64,000 nucleotides of DNA, taken from Trichoderma breve. Taxonomy: Eukaryota > Ascomycota > Sordariomycetes > Hypocreales > Hypocreaceae. Every line of letters starts with the position of its first letter. Position 1 is the stretch's first letter. The DNA lies in contig NC_079236.1 of assembly GCF_028502605.1 (NCBI RefSeq), forward strand, positions 2,294,001-2,358,000, written 5' to 3'. Both the position numbers and the translations under genes were made by a program. This document shows positions 1-11,559 of the stretch, in pieces. The notes beneath the pieces were generated by a model. It was not told the origin of the DNA. It saw only the letters and a list, made by a program, of their open reading frames with translations, and made no database searches.

Positions 1-164
1 ATATTTTATAAATATATAATAATATAATAGGAATTATAATATAAAGCTGCTTTTATAATTTAATAGAAGGCTTTAAGAAAATAAGAAATATAGTTTTTAA
101 TTTTTCTAAAGCTTCCTATTTAACATTAGAAAAATATAACCATAAATAAATTAAATTAGCTTTA

Positions 165-276
165 TAAAATAAAATAATAAAATAATAAAATAATAAAATA
201 ATAAAATAATAAAATGATAAAATAATAAAATAATAAAATAATAAAATAATAAAATAATAAAATAATAAAATATACC
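165..276. repeat. AAAATAAT microsatellite
   Basis: This is a tract of an 8-base unit (AAAATAAT), about 13 copies with very few interruptions. It lies inside the left-hand copy of the large hAT-like element and may mark an expanded intron of it, since similar tracts occupy intron-like positions in other copies. Confidence 0.9.
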
Positions 277-515
277 TTTTTAAATTCTTTATTAATTATA
301 TTATTATAATAATAAAATAAAGCTTCTTTTAAGTTAATAAAAACATTAAGTATATAATAAATTAAATTCTATTAAGTTACATTATCTATAAAAATTAGTT
401 ATAAATAAATAAATAAAAAAGGAATAAATAATAAATAAATATCTAAAGGAATTTTTTCCTTATTATAAAATATGGGAATTTTTTTATCTCTTTTAGCTTT
501 TAATATCCTATTACT

Positions 516-944
516 CAGGGTTGCCAATTAGTAACGATTCGTTTCGTTAGTACCTTGAAGAAAACGAAACGAATTTTTTTCGTTATTCGTTATTCGTTAT
601 TCTTCACTTTTATAGGCTGAAGAAAACGAAACGAAGGCATTTGTTATTAGTGACGATTCGTTAACGAAGGTAACGAATTTACTAATAGCTAGCTTAATAA
701 AAAATATTATATAAGCAAATTATATATTTCTAAAAAGCTAGAAAACAGGGCTATAAGCCTGTATTTTTTGTTTTTTATACCTATTTTATTTAATTTACTA
801 TTAAATAAATAAGATTCCTTCGTTATTTGCTTTCGTTAACGAAAAATTCCTTCGTTTCGTTAGTGCCCTGAAGAAAACGAACGAAATTCGTTATTCGTTA
901 ACGAAACGAATAACGAATAACTACTAACGAATTTGGCAACCCTG
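516..944. mobile_element. Nearly intact hAT-type MITE with 8-bp target duplication
   Basis: The 429-bp element starts CAGGGTTGCCAA and ends TTGGCAACCCTG, a perfect 12-bp terminal inverted repeat, with further inverted similarity inward. It is flanked by the identical 8-bp duplication CTATTACT at 508-515 and 945-952. An 8-bp duplication with CAGGG ends is the hAT superfamily pattern. It has no coding capacity and consists largely of CGTTATT and AACGAA blocks. Its many CpG and CpA sites are intact while everything around it is RIP-worn, so it inserted late or was too short for RIP. It is non-autonomous and was presumably moved by the large element, whose TIR matches. Confidence 0.93.
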
Positions 945-2342
945 CTATTACTTAATAAAGTACTAAGTTCTTAAGTATATTTTATCAATAAAATAATTTA
1001 CTGTAATTAATTTATTAAATTTAATAATAATGAATAAGTAAATAAATAAATAATAAAATAAATAATTATGAATAAAAAACATATTATTAAAAGGATTATT
1101 ATTTTCTTTTTCTTTTTTTATTATATTAGTATTATTATTATTGTTATTATATAAGTTATAATTTATATAATTAAATAATAATAAATTAAAAGAAATAAAA
1201 GATATATAATCCTTTAATATATCTTATGTAATTAAATTAATAATATATATTATATATTTAATATTATTAATAAATTCCTTATTGATAGCTTTTTTATAAA
1301 CTTCTTAAAAAGAATCTATAAATATATTATTATTATAAGCATTATCCTATGTAATACTAAAATAAATAAATTAGTTATTTTATTAATAATAATAAATAAA
1401 TAAAATATACCTAAATATATAATTTATATTTAATAAATAAAAATAAAGTTCTAAAGCTTTATTAAATTACTAATATATATAAATACTAGTATAGCTTTCT
1501 AAAAGCTTTTTAAATCCTATAATTAAATTAGCTATTAAAATAAAATAAAATAAACGTGAGATAATATAATAAAAATAAAATACTTATAAGCTTATATTTT
1601 AATTTAAATTCTAAATTAATAAAAATAAGGATTATTCCTAAATAGGAATTTTAACTATTTAAAATCTAAATATTAAAGGTTATAGAAAAAGTACTATTAG
1701 TTTTTAAATTAGCTTTAATATATAAATTTAAATCTAATAAAGCCTTATTAAAGTTATCTTTTAAGATATTTTTAATATTTATCTAATTTATAATAGTATA
1801 TTCGCTAATAAAAATATAATTAAAATAAATAAATTAAATAAAGGTTATTTAATAGGATAAAATAACTTACTTATTATAATAATTTAGTAATTTATTAAAT
1901 AAATTTAAAGAAATAGCATTAAAAAAGATATTATTTTCTAATAGAAAAATTAATATCTTATTAATAGCTTTTTCTTTATTAAATCTAAATAGAATTTTTA
2001 GTTATTTATTTTAGGTATTTAAAATAAATAGTAAATTTTATATTAAAGGTATAATATCAGCTTCTAAAAGTAAGTTATTAATAATAATTATAAGGGCCTA
2101 TTTATAAAAGGTTATTAAGTAAGTTATTAATTAATAAATTAATTAACCTAAATAGCTTTAAGTTGCTAAATATCCCAACTAGTATATTATAATTATAATA
2201 TTATTATTATAACTTATATATAATAAAAGTAATTATAATTACTTATAATTAAATTATTATAATAATATTATAATAATATTATAATTATGAAAAAAACCAG
2301 AAGTTCTATTAAATTAATTAAAATAAGAAAATAATAACTTAC

Positions 2343-2901
2343 TTCTTTTTCTAATTTTTTTAGATTCTTTATTATAAGCTATTTGCAGGTGTTTTGCTTA
2401 ATAATACCAGGCTAAATTAGACAATTGAAAGCCTTTAACTAGGGCTATAAGTTTATAATTACAACTAAAAATAATTAATAAAATAAAATAATAAAGTAAA
2501 TAAGATAATAAATAAAATAGCAAAATAAATAAAATAATAAATAAAATAATAAAATAAATAATAAAATAAATAATAAAATAAATAACTAACCTTATACATT
2601 TAACTTCCATTTCTCTTTCTATATTTATGTTAATAGGTAATAAAGACCTATTAAATGAATTATTTTTAAAAATATAAACCTTAGAATTTTTATTATCTTC
2701 TAATTTAAATTCAAATCTATTATAAATAAAACCACTAGTAAAAACACTAGAATCTTCTTCTGTAATAGAGGAATTTAAATTATTAAAAGACTCAGAATTA
2801 AGATTATTTCAAATTGGTGGTAGTTTAGAATTTAAGTCAGTAGCTTTATAAGCTTCTTCTTCAAAATCGTCAATTTCTTCATATTCATAATCAGAATCCA
2901 T
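2343..2901 (-). pseudogene. Relic of transposon gene, two exons with an AT-microsatellite intron (copy A)
   Basis: From an ATG at 2901 an acidic N-terminus is readable (MDSDYEYEEIDDFEEEAYKA, then about 80 more residues). Exon 1 (2591-2901) ends at a GTTAGT donor. The intron (2465-2590) is mostly ATAAAATA-type microsatellite and ends TTTTTAG. Exon 2 (2343-2464) encodes a stretch containing NYKLIALVKGFQLSNLAWYY and ends at a GTAAGT donor. Each exon contains one stop (a TGA and a TAA) of the kind RIP makes from TGG, CGA or CAA. The same gene, far more decayed, is at 14,676. From its position inside a hAT-like element it is probably the transposase or an accessory gene. I do not recognise the family from these exons. 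Confidence 0.7.
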
Positions 2902-2930
2902 TATAATAGAATAAAAGAGTGTTATTTATT

Positions 2931-3050
2931 ATAATAAGGAAGTGTTATTAAAATAAAAAACTATTATTATAATAAATAGAAATAAATTTATTATAATAAG
3001 GAAGTGTTATTAAAATAAAAAACTATTATTATAATAAATAGAAATAAAAA
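2931..3050. repeat. 62-bp direct duplication
   Basis: Two nearly identical copies in tandem, beginning at 2931 and 2993, each containing AAGGAAGTGTTATTAAAA. They lie just upstream of the gene relic of copy A. Confidence 0.85.
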
Positions 3051-3104
3051 AACTATAAAGGAAAAAGGCCAATTATATAGATAATTTAATCATATAATAA
3101 TTAA

Positions 3105-3258
3105 TAATAAATCATACAATAAAAATAAACCAGACTATAGGTCAGACTATAAATCATACAATAAAAATAAATCAGACTATAAGTCATACAATAAAAATAA
3201 ATCATCTAATAAATCATCTAATAAATCATTTAATAAATCATCTAATAAATCATCTAAT
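3105..3258. repeat. Nested short tandem repeats (AATCATACAATAAAAATAAA and AAATCATCTAAT)
   Basis: A ~29-bp unit containing AATCATACAATAAAAATAAA occurs about three times and is followed by five copies of the 12-base unit AAATCATCTAAT with one substitution. The tract keeps more C than its surroundings. Confidence 0.8.
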
Positions 3259-3315
3259 TTATTTTTATTATATATAAACTCATATTTTTATAATTTATAT
3301 TATTTTTATTATATA

Positions 3316-3344
3316 ATTTATCGTATAATTATTATACGATAAAT
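3316..3344. repeat. Perfect 14-bp-arm palindrome with CpG
   Basis: ATTTATCGTATAAT and its exact complement flank a single T. It would form a tight hairpin or bind a dimeric protein. It lies between the short tandem repeats and the 190-bp array of copy A, the subterminal zone where transposases often bind. Confidence 0.85.
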
Positions 3345-3419
3345 CATATAATAAATTATATATAATTTAGCTTTAGTATTTATTATATATTTACGATAGT
3401 ATTATAATATTTATTGTTA

Positions 3420-3830
3420 ATATTCTATAAAGCTATGTTTATTATTATTATATAAGCTATAATAAAGGAAATATTTTAATAGTAAATTTTATTTTATGTA
3501 AAGGTATTCTTTTAGCTTTAAATAACACTTAAAATTTTACTATGTAAATTACAGCTTTATTATAGCTTTTATAATAAAATTAAAAATAGTATTATAAAAT
3601 ATAAATGATAAATATTATTATTTTATTTATTAGGTTTATAAGGCTTATAACTGTAATTAATTATTTTAATAGTAAATCTTTTTATTATGTAAAAGCGTTT
3701 TTTAGCTTTAAATAATACTTAAAATTTTACTATTTAAATTATATCCTTATTATAGCTTATATAATAAAGGTAATAATAGTATTATAAAATATATATAATA
3801 AATATTATTGTTCTTTATTTTATATTTAGA
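3420..3830 (+). repeat. ~190-bp subterminal repeat, array 1
   Basis: Two clear units: the AGCTTTAAATAA segment recurs at 3514 and 3704, a period of 190. Each unit carries an internal inverted repeat (ATAGTAAA... with ...TTTTACTAT). The same unit occurs at about 7060-7580, 13,360-13,870, 16,980-17,700 and 22,860-23,350. Confidence 0.85.
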
Positions 3831-4049
3831 TTTAAGTAATATAATATAATAATAATAATATTAAAATAAAAAATATTATTAAAATAATATAATTATAAAT
3901 TAGTTAATTTTAAGTTAATTAGTTTAGTTATTAGTTTGAGTTAATTAACCAAACTTATGAGTTTAGTTAATAGTTTGAATAAAACTAAACTAATTAGTTT
4001 AGTAACTAAAAAAACTAAAAACTACTAACTAATTTTACAACCCTGGTTA

Positions 4050-4600
4050 TAGTTAATTTTTTATTACTTTTAGTTATTATAATTATTTATATTATTAAAA
4101 AGGTTTATTACTTTTATGATATATTATTTCTTTAAGTAGTCTTTTATATTATATATATAATCTATTTTTAAAAATTATTACTACCTTTTATAATTTATAA
4201 AAAAAAAAATAATAAGTTTATTTAATTTAGTTAAATTATTAAACTATAAGTTATAGGCTTAAAGCTAATTATATTATACTTAAACTTTATTATTTAAACC
4301 TTTTTATATATATATTTATATTATATTTAAACCTTATTATTTAGGCTATTTTATATATTTTAAATTTAATTTTAAACCTTAATATAGCAGCTATACTTTA
4401 TAGCTTAAATTTTTAAGGTTTAACTTAATTAACTATAGCTAATTAAATTATATTATAGATTAATTTTAAATTTTAAACTAAAGGTTAAAGTATAGTTTTT
4501 CTTTAACTTAGCTATTATAGTTTTACTAACCCTTTTAATAATAAATATAACCTTTATATTATATATTCTCTTTAAGTATAAAACTTAAATTAAGTTATTT
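4050..4600. repeat. Dispersed repeat family R1, copy 1 (partial)
   Basis: This stretch aligns with about 11,830-12,300, 29,440-29,830, 32,930-33,670 and 39,380-39,540. Shared landmarks are a run reading AAACTATAAGTTATAGGCTT and the repeated TTATATTATATTTAAACTTT. Differences are mostly C-to-T and G-to-A. The family is unidentified; the 11.6-kb copy is the longest and least worn. Confidence 0.7.
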
Positions 4601-4686
4601 TAATATTATAATAATTATAATAATTATAAATTTATATATATTTTTTTAAAGTTTAAAACTTTAAAAAACTTTAAAAAAATATATTT

Positions 4687-5021
4687 TAAAGTTATTAAAT
4701 TTATTAATAATTATTTATTATTTATTTTATTAATAAATAACTTTTTATTATCAGTTAATAAATAATAAATTTTATTTATTTTCTTTAAGGTATAAATAAA
4801 ATAAAGGAATTTTTTATTAATAAAAATAAATAATAAAGGAATCTTATTTATTTAATAGTAAATTAAATAAAATAAGTATAAAAAAATAAAAATTATAGGC
4901 TTAGAGCCTTATTTTTTAGCTTTTTAGTAATATATAATTTACTTATATAATATTTTTATTAAGTTAGCTATTAGTAAATTTATTACCTTCGTTAATAAAT
5001 TATTATTAATTAATAACCCTA
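4687..5021 (-). mobile_element. RIP-worn hAT MITE, inverted relative to 516-944
   Basis: The sequence is the reverse complement of the MITE at 516-944 with C-to-T and G-to-A decay and internal deletions (335 against 429 bp). Landmarks such as TTACCTTCGTTAATAAAT are still recognisable. The ends read TAAAGTT and AACCCTA. Flanks are ATATATTT on the left and GTATATTT on the right, an 8-bp duplication with one G/A difference. Confidence 0.8.
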
Positions 5022-5029
5022 GTATATTT

Positions 5030-5700
5030 TATATAAATTAAATAATTAATTTTAAAAGCTTTTTTATTTAAATAATAAACAAATTTTTATAATAAATAAA
5101 ATAAATCTATTTAATTAATAAAATTAAAAATATTTTTATATAGAAAAGTATTTTATAATCTATTATAATATAAAAGCTTAATTTTTTATTAATATATTAT
5201 AAAGTAATTTAATAAAAAAAATAATTAAAATAATTAAAATAATAAAATAATAAAAAAACTACTTTACTTACTTAATATAATTAAGTTAAATTTATTAACT
5301 TAGTTATTTAAAAAGTTTATAAAAACTAAGTTATTAAAGTAAAAAAAATAAATTAAGTATTTTATAAAAGTATAAAATTTATACTTTTATTTTATTAAAT
5401 ATTTTATATATAATAATAATTACATATATATTTAACTCTATAAATAAAACTACTACTTTAATTATTAAACTAAATATAATATTTAAAGTTATAAAAAATA
5501 AAGTAAGTATATAAATTAAAGTTATTTATAAACTATAGTATACTATAATATAATATACTATACTATATTATATTATATTATATTATATAGGCTATAATAT
5601 ATTATATTACTTATATAATCTATATAAGACTTATATAAATTAAATATATAAAATCTTATATATATATAAGTTACTAATAAAATATAAGCTAAATTAGCTA
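5030..5700. repeat. Arm of a large RIP-worn inverted duplication
   Basis: This aligns as reverse complement with 9210-8990 and then 8430-7985; the second arm is interrupted by about 550 bp of further repeat (8430-8990). Landmarks are the TATTATAATATAAAAGCTTA segment and the CTTAATATAATTAAGTTAAA segment. The element is too worn to classify. Confidence 0.75.
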
Positions 5701-5972
5701 AAGGGTATTAAAAATCCTAAGCTAAGTTAAAGTATTAAGAAATTATTAAAAAAGCTAATAAAATAATTTATTAAAAATTATTACTATATGTAAAATTTAT
5801 TTATAAATAATAAATTTAATAATAATTTATTTATTCTTTTATTAATAAAAATAAAAGAAATTTATTATTTATTAATAAAATAAATAATAAATAATTATTT
5901 ATAAATTTAATAACCTTAAATATTACTAATATAATATTAACTTTATAACTTAGGCTTTTAGTTTAATATATT

Positions 5973-6406
5973 TAAAGTTATAAATTAGTAACTAAGAATT
6001 TAATTAGTAACTTAACTAAAACTAAATATAAGGTATTAGCTACTAAATTAATTAATTTAGTTAATAAAAATAGTTAAATAAAAGTAAACTAATTAAATTA
6101 ATTTTTAATTACTAAAAAAACTAAAACTAAATTAATAATTATATTATTTTTAAATAATATATTATTATATTATTTTATTATAATATTATATTATATTATA
6201 AAAATTAATTATATATATATTTTATTTATTTAATTATTTAATAAATAATAATCTTTAATTACTAAAGCTTTAGTTATTAAAAAAAATTAATTTAGTTAAT
6301 TAGCTAATTAAAAACTACTAAATTTAGTTAATAGGTTAAGTAAAACTAAATTAATTAATTTAGTAACTAAAAAAACTAAAAATTACTAATTAATTTTAGA
6401 ACCTTA
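5973..6406. mobile_element. RIP-worn hAT-type MITE with perfect target duplication
   Basis: The 434-bp element has ends TAAAGTTATAAATTAGTAAC and the inverted counterpart ending TTTTAGAACCTTA. Identical 8-bp flanks AATATATT lie at 5965-5972 and 6407-6414. It shares its layout and most of its sequence with 10,546-10,995. Its ends match the CAGGGTTGCCAATTAGTAAC terminus of 516-944 if C-to-T and G-to-A changes are allowed. Confidence 0.88.
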
Positions 6407-6806
6407 AATATATTAAACTTTTTTTTTAAATTTTCTTTATAAAAAATATATATAAAGTATAATTTTTTAAAAAAAAATAATTTTTAATAATATATAGAAA
6501 ATATTAAATATTTTTATTTTTATATAGTTTATAAAATTATTAAATATTAATATATAATTTTATAAATATAAATTAAAAACTTATTAAGTATTACTTTTAT
6601 TAATTATATATTTTAGGTATTTTCTTTTTTACTTTTATAATTAATTTAAGTAATTTATAATAATAAAACCTTTATATATATTTATTTTTTATAATACTAT
6701 ATATTTATTTATTAATATTTAAATAACTTATATTAAAATATTAATATACTTTATATTTTTAAATAAAGTTTTTAAATATCAAAAATTTAATATATAAATA
6801 AAAGTA

Positions 6807-7980
6807 ATATTATATAATTAATTAGTAGTTATTTATTATTTATTATTATTTATTGATTAATTTACTTTTCTTTAACTAATTAAAGAAACTAACTTAGTTA
6901 TAAGTAAATTATTATTAATAAATTTAGTTTTATTATTATTTAGAAGAAAAAATAAGTAAATTTATTATTAATTTTATTACTAATTTATTTAGGTATTTAT
7001 ATAATAAATTTAAGTAAATAATTATAATAAATTAAATTAAATATATATATAATAATAAAAATTATAATAATAACTATTATAATTTATATTTTATAAAACT
7101 ATAATAATTTTTATAATAAAAGCTATTATAAAACTATAATTTTAATAGTAAAATTTTAAGTTATATTAAAAGCTAAAAAAATACTTTTATATTATAAAAA
7201 AATTTACTATTAAAATAAGTAATTATAATTATAAGCTTTATAAACTTATTAAATATAATAATAATATTTATTATTTATATTTTATAATAGTATTATTGTT
7301 TTTATTATATATAATATAGTAAAGTTAGAATTTAAATAATAAAATTTTAAAAGTTATTTAAAGCTAAAAAAATACTTTTATATTATAAAAAAATTTACTA
7401 TTAAAATTAGAAATTAAGGTTATAAATTATATAAACTTTATAAATAAAATAATATTATATATTATATAGATTTTATAATAATATTATTATTTTTATTTAG
7501 TAAATTATAATAAAGCTATAATTTATATAATAAGATTTTTAATATTATTTTAAATTAAAAAAATACTTTATATTTTTTATACTTTTTTATAATTATATCT
7601 TTTTAATTATATTATAAAAAAAATTTTATTTTATAATATTTATTAAATAAATAAAAAAACTATATAAATAAAATAATTATATAAATTAATTTAAGTTATT
7701 TTTTTAAAGTATTTATTTATAAGTTTTTTAAAATCTTTTATTTAGCTTTTTAATAATATTATTTTAAAAACTAAGTTTAAATTTAACCTATTCCTAGCCT
7801 TTATTATAATATTATTACTAATAAAAAATATACTTTTTATAATAGTAAAAATAGTAGGAATAATTAAATAATATTTTACTAAAATAAATAAAATTAAAAA
7901 TCTATTATTATTAAACTTTTACTATTTTAAAAACTTAATTTATAAAATAAATTAATTAGTAAATAATAAAATAATAGGCG
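6807..7980 (-). mobile_element. Large hAT-like transposon, copy C (right-end fragment, inverted)
   Basis: Subterminal sequence at 6807-7030 resembles 13,052-13,325. A ~190-bp array follows at about 7060-7580 (units at 7171 and 7362, period 191). The stretch 7590-7900 is the reverse complement of 16,680-16,990 in copy B. So this is the right-hand end of the element in inverted orientation, cut at about 7980 where a different repeat begins. Confidence 0.6.
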
Positions 7981-7984
7981 TTTA

Positions 7985-9210
7985 ATAAATATATAAGATC
8001 TTATATAAATTATATAAATAATATAATTTATAATATATTATAATATAATATATTATAGTATAGTATATTATAGCTTTTACTATTTTATAAATAACTTTAG
8101 TTTATAACTTATAAATAACTTTAATTTATATACTTTTTATTTTATTTTTTATAACCTTTATTATTTTTTTCCCCTTTAATAAAAACTTAATATTAAATAT
8201 TATATTTAATTTAATAGTTAAAATAATAGTTTTATTTATAAAGCTAAATATATATATAATTACTATTATATATAAAATATTTAATAAATAATAAAAATAT
8301 TAATATTATATTTTTATAAAATACTTAATTTATTTTTTATTTTAATAATTTAGTTTTTTAAATAAGTAATAAAGTTATTAAATTTAACTTAATTATATTA
8401 AGTAATTAAAGTAGTTTTTTAATATTTAATAAATATATAAAATCTTATATATTTAATTTATATAAGGTCCTATATAAATTACCTAAGTAATATAACTTAT
8501 TGTATATAATTAAGTTAAACTAGTATAATTATAATATAAAAATAATATAATTTATAATATATTATAGTATATTATAATATATTATAATATATTATAGTTA
8601 TAATACTTAAATAACTTAAATTAAGCTTTTATAAAATTAATTTAAAATACCTTATATATAATTTATAATATTAAAAGTAATTTAGTTTAAAATAATTATA
8701 AAAAGTAAAGGTATTATTAAATTATTAACTAAAGTAGTTTATTAATTAAAATTTTTATTTATAATAGTAAATTTTAAATTTTTAATATCCTTAAGTATTT
8801 TTTAAATATAAAGTTTAATTTAAGTAATTTAAGTATTATAATTATAATATATTATAATTTATAAATAATAATATATTATAATAAATCATAGTATTTTATA
8901 ATAGGCTATAGTATTATATTACTTAAGGATTTATATAAAATCCTATATAAATTAAATATATAAAATTCTATATATTTATTAAGTATTAGTTTTTTTCTTA
9001 TTTTATTATTTTAATTATATTTTTCCTTTATTTAACTATTTTATAATATATTAATAAAAAACTAAGCTTTTATATTATAATATATTATAAAATACTTTTA
9101 TATATAAAAATATTTTTAATTTTATTAATTAAAAATAAATTTATTTTATTTATTATAAAGATTTATTTATTATTTAAATAAAATACTTTTAAAGTTAATT
9201 ATTTAATTTA
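7985..9210. repeat. Second arm of the inverted duplication, with insertion
   Basis: Segments 7985-8430 and 8990-9210 are the inverted partner of 5030-5700. The intervening 8430-8990 repeats smaller parts of the same family (phrases like TATATAAGGTCCTATATAAA). Confidence 0.7.
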
Positions 9211-10545
9211 TATAAAATAGATTTTTTTAAAAGTTTTTAAAGTTTTTTAAACTTAAGGAGAATATATAATTATAAAATATATATTATTATAATACTTAAA
9301 TAACTTAAATTAAGCTTTATATTTTAAACTTTAAAAAAGATATATAATATAATTATAAAGTATACTTTATTATAATACTTAAATAGCTTAATTTAAGCTT
9401 TAGGCTTTAAATCTTTAAAAAAATATATATAACTATTATAAAGCTTAAATAGCTTAATATAAGCTTTAAGTTACTTTTATTATATTTTATATATATATAT
9501 ATATATATTATTTATTACTTTTTAATTATAAAAATTTAAATTTTTTATTTTTTTTAAATTTAAATTCCTTGTATTTATATATATATTAATAATATTTAAT
9601 AAAATTTAAATCCTTTATTATTATTATTTATTTTAATTTAAAAAAATCTAAATTTAAATATATTTAAATCTTTTATATTAAAAAAATTAAAGTTTTATAA
9701 AGTTATATTATAATAAATTAATAATTTAATATTATTTATTAATATAAATTATTATTATTATATAACCTTAGGGGATTTATTTATAAGTAATTAAAAACTA
9801 TATTATTATACTTAGCTTTATTAAAATAATAATTATATTTATAATTTTAGTTATATTATATTACTATTTTAAATTATACTATTATTTTTAACTTTATTAA
9901 ATTAATAATTATATTGAAAAATAAAAAAAATTATAATATATTAATTAATAATATTAAAAATTATTTATAACCTTTAGCTTTACTAAGTTAATAAATATAT
10001 TATTTAAGTAACTAATACTTTATATTTATTCCTTAACCCCTTAATTATATATTTTTTTATTTTATAAATTAGTTTAATTTAAAGTAATTAAATATTATAT
10101 TAAATATTTTAAATATAAAGTTATATAACCTTAATTTTATTTTAAAAATTAATTTTTAAATTTAAGTAAGTATTTTTAAATTATATTATTACTTTTACTT
10201 TTACTTTTACTTTTACTACTTATACTTATATAATTACTATTATATATTATTTCTTAGAACCTTTTACTATTACTATTATTATTACTATTATATTATTATT
10301 ATTATTTAAGTTTAAATTAAATTTTTTTTATTTTTTTTTTTTTTAAAAAAAAAACTTATAAAAGCTAGGTTATACTTTTATAAGTAAGTAAAATAAATTA
10401 CTAAAATAATATTAAAGGTTATTATTTTCTTTATTATTATTAAATAATTATTAAGTATTAAGTTTTAAAAAAATATTTTTTTTAATATTTTTTTTATTAT
10501 TATTATTAATTTTAAAAAAAAATTTAATATTTAAATATTAATAAT

Positions 10546-10995
10546 TAAGGTTATAAATTAGTAACTAAGAGTTTAGTTAGTAGCTTAACTAAAACTAAAC
10601 TTAAGGTATTAGTTACTAAATTAATTAATTTAGTTAATTAAAATAGTTAAATAAAACTAAACTAATTAAATTAGTTTTTAATTATTAAAAAAACTAAAAA
10701 TAAATTGATAACTATATTATTTTTAAATAATATTATTATTTAATAAATATTATATTATTTTATTATTTTACTATTATATTATATTAAATTATAAAAATTA
10801 TTTATATATATATTTTATTTATTTTATTATTTAATAAATAAAAATCTTTAGTTACTAAAGCTTTAATTACTAAAATTAATTTATTTAGTTAGTTAATTAA
10901 AAATTATTAAGTTTAGTTAATAGGTTAAGTAAAACTAAATTAATTAGTTTAGTAACTAAAAAAACTAAAAACTATTAACTAATTTTACAACCTTA
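10546..10995. mobile_element. RIP-worn hAT-type MITE with perfect target duplication
   Basis: The 450-bp element has ends TAAGGTTATAAATTAGTAAC and the inverted counterpart ending TTTTACAACCTTA. The perfect 8-bp duplication TTAATAAT lies at 538-545 of the 10-kb line (10,538-10,545) and at 10,996-11,003. It is the sister of 5973-6406 and contains blocks of AAAACTAAACTTAAGG type. Confidence 0.9.
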
Positions 10996-11559
10996 TTAAT
11001 AATAAAATATATAAATTTAATTAATTACTTTTACTATAGTTTAATTTAATTTACTTTATTTTTTAATTTTTAAAATTAATTTTATACTTTTTTAATTTTT
11101 TATATTTTTTTAAAAACTTAAGGATTATTAAAAAAACTTTATTATAATAATTTAAAATTAAACTAAAATAATTTACTTATATTTTAACTTTTTTATTTAT
11201 AATAATAATTATATTATTTTTAAATTTATATTTATATATATTAAAAAATTTAGCTAAAATAATATAATAATAGTTATAAAATAAAAAATATATTAGTAAA
11301 TATATATATTTATATAAGTAAAAAATATTAATAAATTTTTAATAAAAAATATATAATATTAAAGGTAATAATAAATAAAAAAATATATATATTTAAGTAT
11401 ATATACTTTATTTTATTTACTTGATTATTTTTAATTAATAAAAATAATAGTTTAAATATAAAATAAAAAAAAAATTATAAAATATTTTTTTTTTAATATT
11501 TTTATAGTTAAATTTATATTTAATATTTTAATATTATTATTATAATTAATTTTCTTAAT

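Larger units (their letters stand above)
290..4045 (-). mobile_element. Large hAT-like transposon, copy A (left part beyond window)
   Basis: This copy is oriented leftward. Its outer terminus is the TIR remnant ending ACAACCCTG at 4045. Moving inward there is subterminal sequence (about 3889-4045), an array of ~190-bp repeats (3420-3830) and a gene relic starting at 2901. The stretch 290-480 aligns, inverted, with 15,415-15,630 of copy B. A nearly intact MITE (516-944) is nested in it. Compared with copy B there is about 1.4 kb more sequence between the second exon and this aligned stretch, so copy B may be deleted there. The other terminus is not in the window, so no target duplication can be tested. 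Confidence 0.6.

Noticed and set aside
1..600. Telomere or subtelomere at the left edge
   Set aside because: No TTAGGG or CCCTAA arrays and no helicase-like gene. The left edge is ordinary transposon sequence.
2398..2610. 70-codon open frame on the - strand
   Set aside because: It runs through a microsatellite intron between two relic exons. It is explained by the transposon pseudogene.
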